Origin: Epiperipatus broadwayi
Taxonomy: Eukaryota; Onychophora; Udeonychophora; Euonychophora; Peripatidae
Length of the DNA stretch: 64,000 nt
Assembly (NCBI GenBank): GCA_028023455.1
Contig: JAQFVV010000003.1
Coordinates: 2,954,925 to 3,018,924 of the forward strand
Reading direction: 5' to 3'
Shown in pieces: positions 13,330 to 23,940 of the stretch; the first letter of the stretch is position 1, and the number at the start of each line of letters is the position of its first letter. Under the pieces are notes generated by a model. It saw only the letters and a list, made by a program, of their open reading frames with translations, did no database searches and was not told the origin of the DNA. The translations under genes were made by a program, and so were the position numbers.

Positions 13330-14950
13330 ATAATAGAGATGAATAAAAAGTTTATAGCAAAAGAAAGAGAATGCATAAAGAAAAGAGAATATGGAAATCT
13401 TACAGCCAGAAAAGCATATAAAACTTTATAACTCAGAGTAACTTAAAAAACCTACAACAAGAGGCTAATTAGTTTAACAGAATGTATAGCCAAAAAGATA
13501 TAATTCTAATTATAATCAAAGAATATAAAACAAACTATAAATAAAAAAAATTCAACTTGGAACAGAGAATATAAGAATTTAGCCAATGAAGGAGCCAGAA
13601 AGAATATAAACAGAAAAGAATATTGAACTTAAAAATCAAAAAAACATATTATTGGTCTTATATCCAGAAGAATAAAAAATTTAATACATCCAGAAGAGAA
13701 CACCTAATTTATAGCTAAACAATATATCCAGTTTACACTAAAAGATAATATAGAATTTATAATTGTAGAATAATATAGAGCTTATAAATAGATGAGCTTA
13801 TAGAACTAATAGTGAAATACCAAGAATTTATAGACAGAAGAAGATATAGAACTTTACAGGCAGAGAATGATAAAAAACTTATAGTCATAAAATTCAGAAT
13901 TTATAATCAGACAATAAGAATATATGGAAATCTTACAACCAGAAAAGCATATAAAACTTTATAACTCACTGATTGTATATATGTGTGGAGATAGTAATCT
14001 AGACCAACTGATGATTACTGGTTTAGCATGAAATACATATATTGGTGATTATTTATCTTTTCAATGTGTGTGTGATCAGGTGGGTCAGAAATATGACATG
14101 GCATTGAGAGTAGTGAGTCATGTGAAAGTCTGAGTTTGAATCCTGCATATATTACATGTATAAATGCAGGTTTAAGCCTGTCCAATGTATTAATTCAGAG
14201 TAAGCAAAAAGAATACAGAAATGTATAATCTAGTAAAGATATTGAGCTGATAATCAAAGAAAAATATAAAACTTATAGACAAAAAAAGTATAGAAATTAC
14301 AGCCAGCTAGGAATATAGAAAGACTAGAATTTATAGCTAGAAGGAAAAAATAAAATTCACAAACTTTTGAATTAGAAAATAGAAAATTTATGACTGAATA
14401 ATTTAGAATTATAGATAGAAATTGATATAAATTTATTGCTAGAAGATAATATTGATAACTAGAGGAAGATAAAGAAATTATAGCTATATAAATATATAGA
14501 GCTTATAATAGGGGAAGGATATAAAACTTTGTCAGAAAATAAATTCTTTTAGCCATAAATGAATGATAATTTATAATTAGAAAATTATATAAAAGATATG
14601 ATCAGTAGAGGATATGCAATTTACAGTCACTAAGAGAATATATAACTTATAATCAGAAAAGAATGTGAAATTAATTACTCAGCAGGATATAAAACCAGAG
14701 CAAGATATAGAAATAACTTATAACCAGAAGAAAAGATAGAACTTAATGTCAAAATAGACATAAAACTTAGAAAACACTGAACTTATCATAAATAAAATAC
14801 TTTAAAATGTTATTGGTAAAGACAATGTAGAATTTATTACCATAGATGGATAAAGAACTTACAGAGAAATAATTATTCAAAGAAAACAACGTAACTTTTT
14901 CTCATAAAAAAATGTCAGCTTAAGGATATAAAACTTAGTATCAATTTTTG
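13330..14950 (+). repeat. Degenerate A-rich minisatellite (AGAATATAGAACTTATAGCC-like units)
   Basis: The motif 'TATAGAACTTATAGCCAGAAGAA' with many variants recurs at irregular spacing of about 25-40 bases across the region. Examples are TAACCAGAAGAAAAGATAGAACTTA and TATAGACAGAAGAAGATATAGAACTTTA. One longer unit (AATCTTACAGCCAGAAAAGC and following bases) is repeated at 13396-13436 and 13927-13967. The array is interrupted by repeat X at 13973-14165. Confidence 0.75.
13973..14165 (+). repeat. Dispersed repeat X, copy 1 (SINE-like)
   Basis: This matches 19757-19950 in direct orientation. Shared landmarks are TTGTATAT(A/G)TATGTG, then GACCAACTGA, GGTT(T/C)AGCATGAAATACAT, ATCATTTATCTTTT-like sequence and GAGTTTGAATCCTGC, which resembles a pol III B box. 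It is about 190 bp and lies inside the minisatellite. Confidence 0.65.
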
Positions 14951-16370
14951 GCTAATAAAAAAGTTTATATTTTTTTACTAGATCATAGGTAAAGGTATTA
15001 TAATTTATGACAAAAGTGATAATTCTTTTTTAAAAAAGAAACATTATGATAAGATGTGTCAGAAAGTGAAGTTTATAATGCATTTTAAAAGAAAATTCTG
15101 TGTTAAATCTATACAAGTAAAGATTTGTTTCTTTTATGTGAAGATTTGTTTCTTTTGTGTGAATTATGCTACTATACTTGACTTAGACTTGAACTGTGGA
15201 TCTTGTTTTGGTTTTACAATGAAAACTTAGTATCAACAAATACATTAATTTTCATAAACATATCAGATAATTTCTTTACTTCCAACAATCATTACAAACA
15301 TAAAGTAAAAGAATGGTCACTAGATATAAGTTTAGATACTTTCTTATCCAGATTTTTGGTTAATTAACTTTCATGTGGAAAAAGTCACTGTCTTATCAAT
15401 AGGAACCACATAGCTAGATTTAGAAATGAGATAGACAAACTTGCTTCAAAAAGCTAAAATTTGCATTGCAAAAATAGGTCAAAGTTTAATTTCTAGTTTC
15501 AGTTAACAAATAATCTACATTTTGGTTATATTTTTGTTGAAGTTTATGTGTAAATGTAAATCACCACACAGTTGTTTTTCTAGATTAGTTATAGAAATAT
15601 TTATAAATACAAGATCCGAAGAGTTTCATTGCAAATTGCAAAGTTTGTTTATATTGCAATCTAGTTATCATTATCTTACTCAATACTTAATTTTATTTCA
15701 TTATTTAAATAAAATAATCATATTAACCATATTTCAGTGCTTTTTATTTTCTTTTAGTGTTTTTAATATGAAGAAGACTGCAAGATTAATTGAAAATATT
15801 AAATGGAGAAAATAAGAAGTGGAGAAATGTAGCAACATTATTAATTTATTTAGAAAATTATGTTCAATGTCAAATATCAGGAAGAGAAAGACATAAAATT
15901 AAATATGAGATTTCTGTAAAATTAATCTATAAATTCAGAAGTAGTTATATATATATTTAAAAATTATTGCTTTCAAAATTTATTTCTTGAAATTAATTTT
16001 TAAAATCAAACTCAAAATTTTCTCACTCTTAAATATATTTTGCTTCAAACTTCTCATTTAAGGAATATTTTAAATGATTTTTATAGATTAGACTAAACAT
16101 TTGTTTTAGAAAGATAAAATATGAAAAATAGATTAAATTTTTATTTTTTGATTAACAAATAATCTAGACTTCTACTTATGCTTATTATATATGTAAATCA
16201 TAACGTGAAATTTTTTTTTCTGGATTAGTTCTTGAAGTATTTGTATATATATATACAATTTTCTCCTTCTTCTTCCTTCTTTCTTTATGTATTGATTTCT
16301 ATATTTACATATGATACCATTTCCAACCTTCTTATACACTTAACAATACTATTTTTACACCAAAACTTTA

Positions 16371-16406
16371 CTCTTACAGTTTCAACTGTCCTGCAGTCAT
16401 CATCAG
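16371..16406 (-). ncRNA. Hammerhead-like motif in PLE E 3' terminal repeat
   Basis: The minus strand reads CTGATGA, then a stem-loop with GACTG paired to CAGTT around CAGGA, then the conserved GAAAC, then TGTA as a possible GUH cleavage triplet. Hammerhead ribozymes are known in PLE terminal repeats. The flanks show little stem I complementarity, and there is an extra base beside stem II, so activity is doubtful. Confidence 0.5.
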
Positions 16407-17566
16407 AGCTACAATATCCAAATATATAATCATAAACATGACATTTATATACATAATTAATAACATACATCTTAGTCTGACCATTATAAATAATCATTTT
16501 CCATTTTATTATTCTACTCTTAACTAATTTTATTTTCTTATTTATACTATTTTATTATTAAATTATTCTAAAACAATTTTATTATAATTTTAAAACTTTA
16601 ATCTTTAAACTTACTATTTAATTTATCATTTTATTATCTTTTTAGTTATATTTTCTTAATTACTTTTAAATTTTCTTTATTTTTATTATATATTTAAGTA
16701 TCAGCTTTTTTACATTATAAATTACGTTTTTATTACATTATTAAATACTTATATTTTTATAATCCTATTTCTAAAAACCAACTGACAAATTTTCAAAAAT
16801 TCTTACACTTGTTTAACAACTCCTTCTATCATCATTTTCTTCAACTTTATTTTTAAACCTTTTTATATTCAAACTATTATTAATAATAATAATAACTATA
16901 ATTATTCATAAAATTATTGTCTTTACCCAAAAATCCCCATTAAGATTTTGGTTTTATATTTTTTTTCAATATTGCCTCTTTAATTTTCCTATTCCTTCCT
17001 TCTATTACTTGTATAATTAATCATTTTTATACCCTCCTTCTCAAACCTATGACCTATTTCTAATGAATGGGGATAAATAGGTGATCGCTTATCATATTTA
17101 TGTTGAACTAATATTGTATAAATTGAATTCTTTGTCTCACCTACATAATTAGTTTTTACATTTTTACTTTTACGTGACTTACATTCACTTTTATATACAC
17201 CATTTATACATTTTTCTACTTTTCTTACAAATATATTTTTCCTTCTTTTATTTACTATCTTAAAGTTTATTACATTATTAAACTTTTTATTAATTTTAAT
17301 AATTATTTTATTCATCCTTTTTACAATTTTATTATTATAAGTTCCAATACCCATATGTTCATTCTTATCTATTTTATCTTTTCTACATACTATCTCTTTA
17401 TTTTTATTAAATTTTTCTTTCTCTGGATATTCATTACCTTTAAACTCTATAATTATCAATTCTATCCATTTACTATAATCTTCTTCATCTGAGCAATAAT
17501 TCCTAGTTATATATATATAATATAAATAAAATGTCTGTTGATTAGAACAAAATTGTAATCATAATA

Positions 17567-17772
17567 AAAGTAATAAATATAATGGTAAAAACAACTATTA
17601 TAAATAGTCTTTCAATCCACAGAAATACTTTCAGTCATTTTTTTAAACCTGCCTCAACTACCATTAAATTCAATTAAATAGCAGTTGAGGCAGGTTTAAG
17701 AAATTAACCAAAAATACTTCTGCGGATTGAAAGACTGTTTATAATAGTTTATTACCATTATATTTATTATTT
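17567..17772. mobile_element. Fold-back palindrome of about 206 bp
   Basis: The left arm 17567-17660 pairs with the right arm 17681-17772 over nearly the full length. It includes ATAATGGTAA, CTATTATAAA, AGTCTTTCAATCC and TTAAACCTGCCTCAACT, with a spacer of about 20 bp. This is a MITE-like or fold-back structure. No clear target duplication was found. Confidence 0.8.
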
Positions 17773-17793
17773 ATATATTTGGATATTGTCACT

Positions 17794-17829
17794 CTGATGA
17801 TGACTGCAGGACAGTTAAAACTATAAGAG
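17794..17829 (+). ncRNA. Hammerhead-like motif in the inverted cap of PLE E
   Basis: This is the plus-strand counterpart of the 16371-16406 motif: CTGATGA, GACTG-CAGGA-CAGTT, then AAAAC where GAAAC is expected, then TATA in place of the cleavage triplet. Loss of the core G and of the GUH triplet makes it inactive by the usual rules. Confidence 0.45.
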
Positions 17830-19392
17830 TAAAGTTTTGGTGTAAAAAATTGTATTGTTAAGTATATAATAAAGTTGGAAATGGTATCATATGTGTATAT
17901 ATAGATATTTTAACAGGCGAACCTCAGTATCAATTACAACATCTGCACAAAATAGATATGTTTAAAAATGGATATGTAGACCTCACGGGATAACAAATAT
18001 AAAACTATGGCTGTTTAGTCACCATAACACCTGTAAGCAGTATTTGAACACTATCTACCATATCAAATTCAAATATGAATCAATTTTCTTGAAGAAATTT
18101 TATAAGTAGAACTTATATATATCATGTGCATATCCTATATCAGGATGTGAGTCAGGAATTTTCCGCAGTGGCCACTATTTCATCAGTAAAACAAACAAAA
18201 AAAAAATCTTCGGGAAAAAGTATATTTATAACATCAGATAGCAACCGACCTCAAGCGCCAATCTCACTAATACAGAAAAAATTATACTTTCCCTAATATT
18301 CTAAATGATCTTAAAATACCTCTAATCAGCTGCCTGACCCTAACTAGCTTTATCTCAGGGCTGGGAGTACCGAAACCTGTCAGATGAATAGATAATATAT
18401 GGCGAAATTTGCATATATGAATGATCTTTTCCCCCTCTTTCTATGTCTCTCAAACTATGCATTCATTCCATTAATAAGCAATAAAATTTTATCAAAGTTA
18501 AGGTTCGAGTTTAAAATATATTTAATATAGGCACCTACTCATATGGGATGTATTTAGCTACTTTTGTGAGGTATATTGACAGGAAAAGAGAAATAGGCAG
18601 GCATAAACGATAAATCTATTCACTAATATTCATTACAGTTTCAAAGTAAGTACACAATTTTATTCTTTATTATTTTATTAAATTAAATATTTATAAAAAT
18701 ATATATAATTCACATATCAAAATCTAACAAAGGAAAAACAAAATTTACTAAATATAATAGATCATATAAATATGGAGTAGAATGTAAAAGAATACAGTTA
18801 TACAATACAGTTCAATAAATATTTCAATAATGAATAAGCATTTTTGAGGGTAATGATATGCAAATCTAAGTTCACTTAATGCAAAGAAAATTATATTTAT
18901 CTTCAGGAACTCGGGATTTTAATAAAGATAAGTTTGCTTCTATGTAAGTTTACGTCATTCTGAGTTAGTCATCCAAAAGAAGAAATATATATATATTTTG
19001 TTGGAGAAATGAAAATTTCTGCTATTGGCATAAGTCTGGAACGAGCGTCCATTTAGTAGCATTAATTGAAAACAAAGAATAATGATGAGGGTGATTAACA
19101 AGTATTTTAATGGAAGTTTGATCAGCATCTGAGGTTCAACATTTTTCTTTTTCTCTCTGAGTTATTTTGGACAGTGGATCTGTAAGGTCCTTTAGGTTCT
19201 TTGCAGGAACATATGTATCTAGTTTTTACCCCATCATAAGCAGATGTCCACTTCATCTTATACAACCAAAACACATGACAACATACATGTGAAAAACATA
19301 AAAGACCTCCAATATCACTTATCTGTTGATCCAAATCACCATCTCTCACACATATATACAATCAGTACTTAGTTTATATTAAGATATCAAAG

Positions 19393-19740
19393 CTTCAAAC
19401 TTTAATGGACAATCTTAAATCTTCTTTATCCTCCAATTCTTCAATCATTCATATCATTAAAAATCTGAGGATAAAATAGACCATACTGATTCCAATATTA
19501 TTGCCATATCTATGTTAACACTAAGTCACTCTGACCTCTCACATCCCTCTTCTGTGTATTTAAATAAACATATTAAGGTCCTATATGTGAGGGATTAGAT
19601 TGACTTAAAGTCAATATGAGTATGGCAATAATATTGGCATTAACAAGGACTTTGAGTGTTCCATCATTGGATTTTCAATGATATGGATGGCTGAAGAGTT
19701 GGAGAGTAGAGAAGATTGAAGTTTGTCAATTAAAGGTGAA
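19393..19740. mobile_element. Imperfect fold-back element, about 350 bp
   Basis: The left arm (from CTTCAAACTTTAATGG through CCAATATTATTGCCATA) is the imperfect reverse complement of the right arm (TATGGCAATAATATTGG through ATTAAAGGTGAAG). Arms are about 160 bp around a short centre with AAGGTCCTATATGTG. Repeat X copy 2 begins about 15 bases past its right end. Confidence 0.65.
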
Positions 19741-19756
19741 GATTTACTATCTTAAT

Positions 19757-19950
19757 ATTGTATATGTATGTGGAAGATGGTGATCTGGACCAACTGAAAT
19801 GTTGGTTCAGCATGAAATACATGTATTGCAGATCATTTATCTTTTTCATATGTATGTGGTCATGTGTATCAGTTGTATAAGATGGATTGGATATATGTAG
19901 GGAGCTTGAAAGTTTGAGTTTAAGTTCTGCCTAATTACATTAAATTTAGT
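19757..19950 (+). repeat. Dispersed repeat X, copy 2 (SINE-like)
   Basis: Same family as 13973-14165, including GACCAACTGAAATGTTGGTTC, AGCATGAAATACATGTATTG and the B-box-like GAGTTTAAGTTCTGCC. Confidence 0.65.
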
Positions 19951-20492
19951 ATAGATAATATGCATGTAATTAAATATTATATATATTAATATAAGTGCTG
20001 AATTGACAAGAACAATAAAAGTTTCAAAAAAATAAAACATCTTGACATTGGAAAAAAAGAATGTTTCAGTATTAAGATGAAAAGATGGTACAGAAACTAA
20101 AAATAGGGATGACATAATGAACAGTGTAGAAAAAATCTACAAAGAACTATATAGTAATAGGAAACAAAATATCCACTAGAAATATGAGATGTTTAAACTG
20201 TCAAATATTTAAATAAAGAAATTTTAAACCTATGAAGAGTGGTTTTAAGTCCATGAAGAGTGGAAAGCTTCCAAAAATGACGAAATCATTAGATTTTTTT
20301 TTTAAAAAGCAGATATGGAGAAATTAAAGCTATATAACAAATGTCTAAATGATTAAGATAATCCACATAATTAGAATATTGATATAGCAAAATTAATATT
20401 TAAAAAAAAAAAAAACACAAACAAGTCAAACACTGTTATCCTAAAGTATTTGTTTTTGGGCTCTTTTCCTATGAAAAAAGTTTAAAGATTTT

Positions 20493-20590
20493 CCAAGCGT
20501 TTGGTGGCTTAGTGGTTAACATAGCTGCCTTCCAAGCAGCTGGCCCAGGTTCACTTCCCCATCAACGCATTTGAGACATGGAAAAAAAAA
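20493..20590 (+). mobile_element. Short tRNA-Gly-derived SINE, copy 1
   Basis: A 73-nt tRNA-like sequence at 20497-20569 closely resembles eukaryotic tRNA-Gly(TCC). It has a GCGTTTG...CAACGC acceptor, TGGCTTAGTGGTTAAC A box, CTGCCTTCCAAGCAG anticodon arm with TCC, and GGTTCACTTCC B box. It is followed by only TTTGAGACATGG and a poly-A run. The flanks repeat AAAAAAGTTTAA(A)GATTT-like sequence on both sides (about 20475-20491 and 20585-20602), a target duplication typical of LINE-mobilised SINEs. The T-stem mismatches and poly-A argue for a SINE rather than a tRNA gene. Confidence 0.85.
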
Positions 20591-21103
20591 AGTTTAAGAA
20601 TTTGAATAAACTTATTTGAATAATTATAATGATAAAAAGGACAAAATATTTAAAAAGTATTCCTGTACTTGCTACTTTAAAAAGATTATTAATTTTAAAA
20701 AAATAATAATTTTATATGAAATAAATTAAACGCATCAGACAAAAAATTAAATTCATTACTTCCTAACCAATTATTTCTTTTTATCACAGCACCTATATAC
20801 TGTTTGGCATTAAATTAAGTTTTTGGAAACTCTGAAAATATGCTATATGTTTCAGAGACTTTTCCTAAATAATGATAATAAAGGGCAAGTACAACTTCAC
20901 CAATACTTATAGTTTTATCATAATGATATTAGAGAAACATAGTAAAGAAAAGCTTGAAATTTTGTTTTCATGATATTTTTTTTAATCTATCAATTTTGCA
21001 TTTAGAAATCTGATATATAACATTGCCAATCTGATTAGCAGTGACAGTAGTAGTTCTTTTAGAGTTATTTTTATATCCACCTAGTTCTGTAAAAGTATTA
21101 AAA

Positions 21104-21415
21104 CAGGCAAAACTCTCTATACATATTGCCACTCAATGCAAGCCAGAGAAATCAATGGATGCCAGAAGGCTTGTGCATAAAATCCCCATCTAGTGTCTAC
21201 TCATCCAATATCCCCAGACTAGTTTCTGGCTTGTGGCCTTCATCAGTGAGGAATCTTGGATCTGAGAGTACTGCACCTAGATCTTAGGATCTAATGCAAC
21301 CCTCCAGCAGCCACCTTTTATCTCTACTTAACTACAAAACTATGAGACTTAAATTGAAAACACCATAATATTTTCAATCCAAACTCATCTGGCAATATGT
21401 ATAAAGTTTTGCCTG
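21104..21415 (-). mobile_element. 312-bp terminal-inverted-repeat element carrying a hammerhead ribozyme motif
   Basis: The ends are near-perfect inverted repeats: CAGGCAAAACT(CT)(C/T)TATACATATTGCCA at 21104-21131 and its complement at 21390-21415, differing mainly by a 2-bp indel. The interior is richer in G+C than the surroundings and has no ORF. A complete type I hammerhead motif lies on the minus strand at 21261-21203. No clear target duplication was seen, so whether the unit moved as DNA or RNA is open. The ends could be paired PLE-type terminal repeats rather than DNA-transposon ends. A fragment resembling its end lies at 36733-36760. Confidence 0.7.
21203..21261 (-). ncRNA. Type I hammerhead ribozyme candidate
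   Basis: On the minus strand the order is stem I 5' strand ATCCAAGATTCCTCA, core CTGATGA (21246-21240), stem II GGC-CACAA-GCC, core GAAAC (21226-21222), TA, cleavage triplet GTC, then stem I 3' strand TGGGGATATTGGAT. Stem I forms 6 bp next to the core and another 6 bp beyond a small internal loop, as in natural type I hammerheads with loop I-loop II contacts. Stem III is a single C-G pair closed by TA, made from the palindrome ACTAGT. This minimal stem III is known from PLE and retrozyme hammerheads that work as dimers. All core bases are present. An A-A pair at the base of stem II is the one blemish. Confidence 0.75.
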
Positions 21416-21818
21416 GTTTAATAACAGTTAAGAGCAAGCAAAAGAAATGGTGATCATGTGCTGTTTATTGGTTCTGTAAAAGTAACCACAGCTTTCTTCA
21501 TATTATAAATTTTTGTTTCACCATGGCCCTCCCCACTTTTCTTTTCTGGCACCATCAAGTGAATTGTACAATTTCGGGATCTTTGGTAAATAAATTTGAC
21601 TATAAAGATCATTGCTAGTTTTGTTTCACTTTGATTGAATTGCTTTCAATAATCATGAAGGATATAAATAATGACAGCTTCTTTATTAATTTTGTGTTTT
21701 CAAATATAATTGATTTTTTTTTTTTTTTTACAGAAAAATATCTATTTATTATTTTTAAAACAGAGACTTCTTTAAAGAAATAATAATAAAATAAACTTCT
21801 TAATAATGCTAATATTCA

Positions 21819-22001
<183 letters not shown>

Positions 22002-22189
22002 TTATATATTTCAGGGTAAAAGAAAATAATAAATGTTATTATATTCTAACATACATTCTGTGTACATATTGTATTTTAGAATTTAATAAATTAGGAAAAC
22101 TCCATAATATAATTGAAATATAATAAACTATATGTAATTATATAATAATCTAAAAATTTTACAAGCACAGTGTTTAAACTGTAAATATG

Positions 22190-22260
22190 TAGAAGGTAAT
22201 CAAACCCACACCAGCACAGTTAAACAAGATTTTAAAACTGCAAGGTTTGATTACTTTCTA
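22190..22260. other. 71-nt hairpin with 17-bp arms
   Basis: TAGAAGGTAATCAAACC pairs with GGTTTGATTACTTTCTA with one mismatch, around a 37-nt loop that contains a secondary GCAGTT-like/AACTGC pairing. It resembles a MITE remnant or pre-miRNA-like fold. There is no other support. Confidence 0.5.
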
Positions 22261-23940
22261 TATAGTTGTAAGTAATTATAAAAAAGCTTCTTAAATGAAG
22301 AAAATGTATTTCCATTCACGGGTTTAAGATATAACATTTACTTGGAAAAGGATACTCTTCTTGGAAAATACACTAAGATTACATTAATGTTATTTAATAA
22401 CTGAAATACAGGCTTATTATATACCTGTATCAATATATGTAATATATAGGGTATATGAGCACAGACTTGAGATAGAGTAGAAAGTGGTGGATTAACATTA
22501 TTTATATTTTTCTCTGCTTAAAAAGCATTTTTTTTTTATAATTGCATGTAGATTATTTTAGAATTTAGTACTAAATAAACAGAAAGCTTAAACTATAAAA
22601 TTTATAAAAACGATCACACATTAATCTTTCTAATATCATTATATACTGTGTATAGTATTTTTAACCAATATAACAAGAGTTGAGTTACGTAGATACCACT
22701 ACTTTTAGTGTCATCTATCTTTATTACACATTAGTAAGTAATGGATGACAACGTCATCATTTTTTGCATCCTTTTACGGTTTCTAATATTGAGTCTTTAT
22801 CTAGGCAAAATATTTGCTAGACTAAAAAATGTACTATTCAGTAATTTTATTAATTATTAGTTAAACTGAAAATTTTAATTTAAGAATAATTTTAAATATC
22901 TATTAACTGTTTAATTTTTCTATAAATTATTCATGAATAAGTCATATATATTTTGAAAGTAAAACAATGAGGTGTGTGTTGTTGTTAATAAAAAGGTTTT
23001 AAAGATAGTGATAATAAGTAAAATATATTTATTCATGAACTTAAAGAGCATTTGGTTTTTAAATCAATTTTCTAAGATCGCTTCTTTTATTTATGTTTTT
23101 ATTATAACCTATAAATCTTAATTATGTTAAGAACTCATCCAAATTTGCGATAAGACTATAAATATTGAGATATTAGAATTATAATCAAATACACCAGTCT
23201 ACTATCTCCATCTATCTGCAGACAAAGTAATTATTTTAACATTTATTTTACTTATGTAGCATTATTTTAAATATCAGCTATATATTTTTCATCTTATTGT
23301 AACTTTGTTTCTACATGGCAGATCCCAAAGCAATTATCTTTAAATATGTTTCTTTATTAAAGGGTAAATTAATATAATTTATAAATAATACCACAATGAG
23401 TTTTGACTATGCCTATTCCCTAATCAGTAATTTAGCAAACATAATGGAATTCTAAAATTTAAAATGATTTATTAATTAATCAAAAACTTTTGTCAGTTTA
23501 TATTATATAATTCAATTTATGAAACCATGTTTCTCAGCAATCTCATTGTCTTTCTTACAATATAGCAGTTGAATGAGTAATTATGCTTTTCATTTAAATT
23601 ATCTTTTTTATAATATAGGATCTAACTTCTGTGGATAAATAGCTATGAGATAAATAATTTTAAAATAGCCGATAGCAAGACAAAGATTTTCTTGCGCATC
23701 TCTCCATAAAAAACACACACACGCACAAGAATCAAAAACATTACTATCAGGTTAGCAAACTGCTGGTGCAAATTTTTATATCTCTTTCTAGTTTAACCTC
23801 TGGCTAAAAATAGCTAGATATCTATTCCTGACCTAGAATTAGTTGCTAATTGAGTAGGCTGTGGACCAGTTATCCGAAAAAATCCAAAATTTTGCTTGAA
23901 AATCTTTGGTTATGTGAAGAAATTGATGATGTAAATAATA

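Larger units (their letters stand above)
16240..17905 (-). pseudogene. Penelope-like element E: GIY-YIG relic with inverted terminal repeats
   Basis: The minus-strand frame 17459-16989 encodes a GIY-YIG-type PLE endonuclease C-terminus: GVYKSECKS, then NYVGETKNSIYTILVQHKYD, then SPIYPHSLEIGHRFEKEGIK. The RT part is missing (5' truncated). A terminal repeat on the minus strand at about 16240-16440 reappears inverted on the plus strand at about 17770-17905. This is the arrangement often left by PLE insertion, where a truncated copy is capped by an inverted terminal-repeat fragment. Both repeats carry a degenerate hammerhead-like motif. A fold-back element at 17567-17772 sits between the coding relic and the inverted cap. 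Confidence 0.8.

Noticed and set aside
18151-18186. Hammerhead-like string on the minus strand (CTGATGA, GTGGCCAC stem, GAAAA)
   Set aside because: No GUH triplet in the right place and no stem I complementarity; probably another transposon remnant.
19122-19361. 79-codon minus-strand frame with several Cys (MYICVRDGDL...)
   Set aside because: Cys spacing fits no zinc-binding family I know and there are no splice sites; likely chance.
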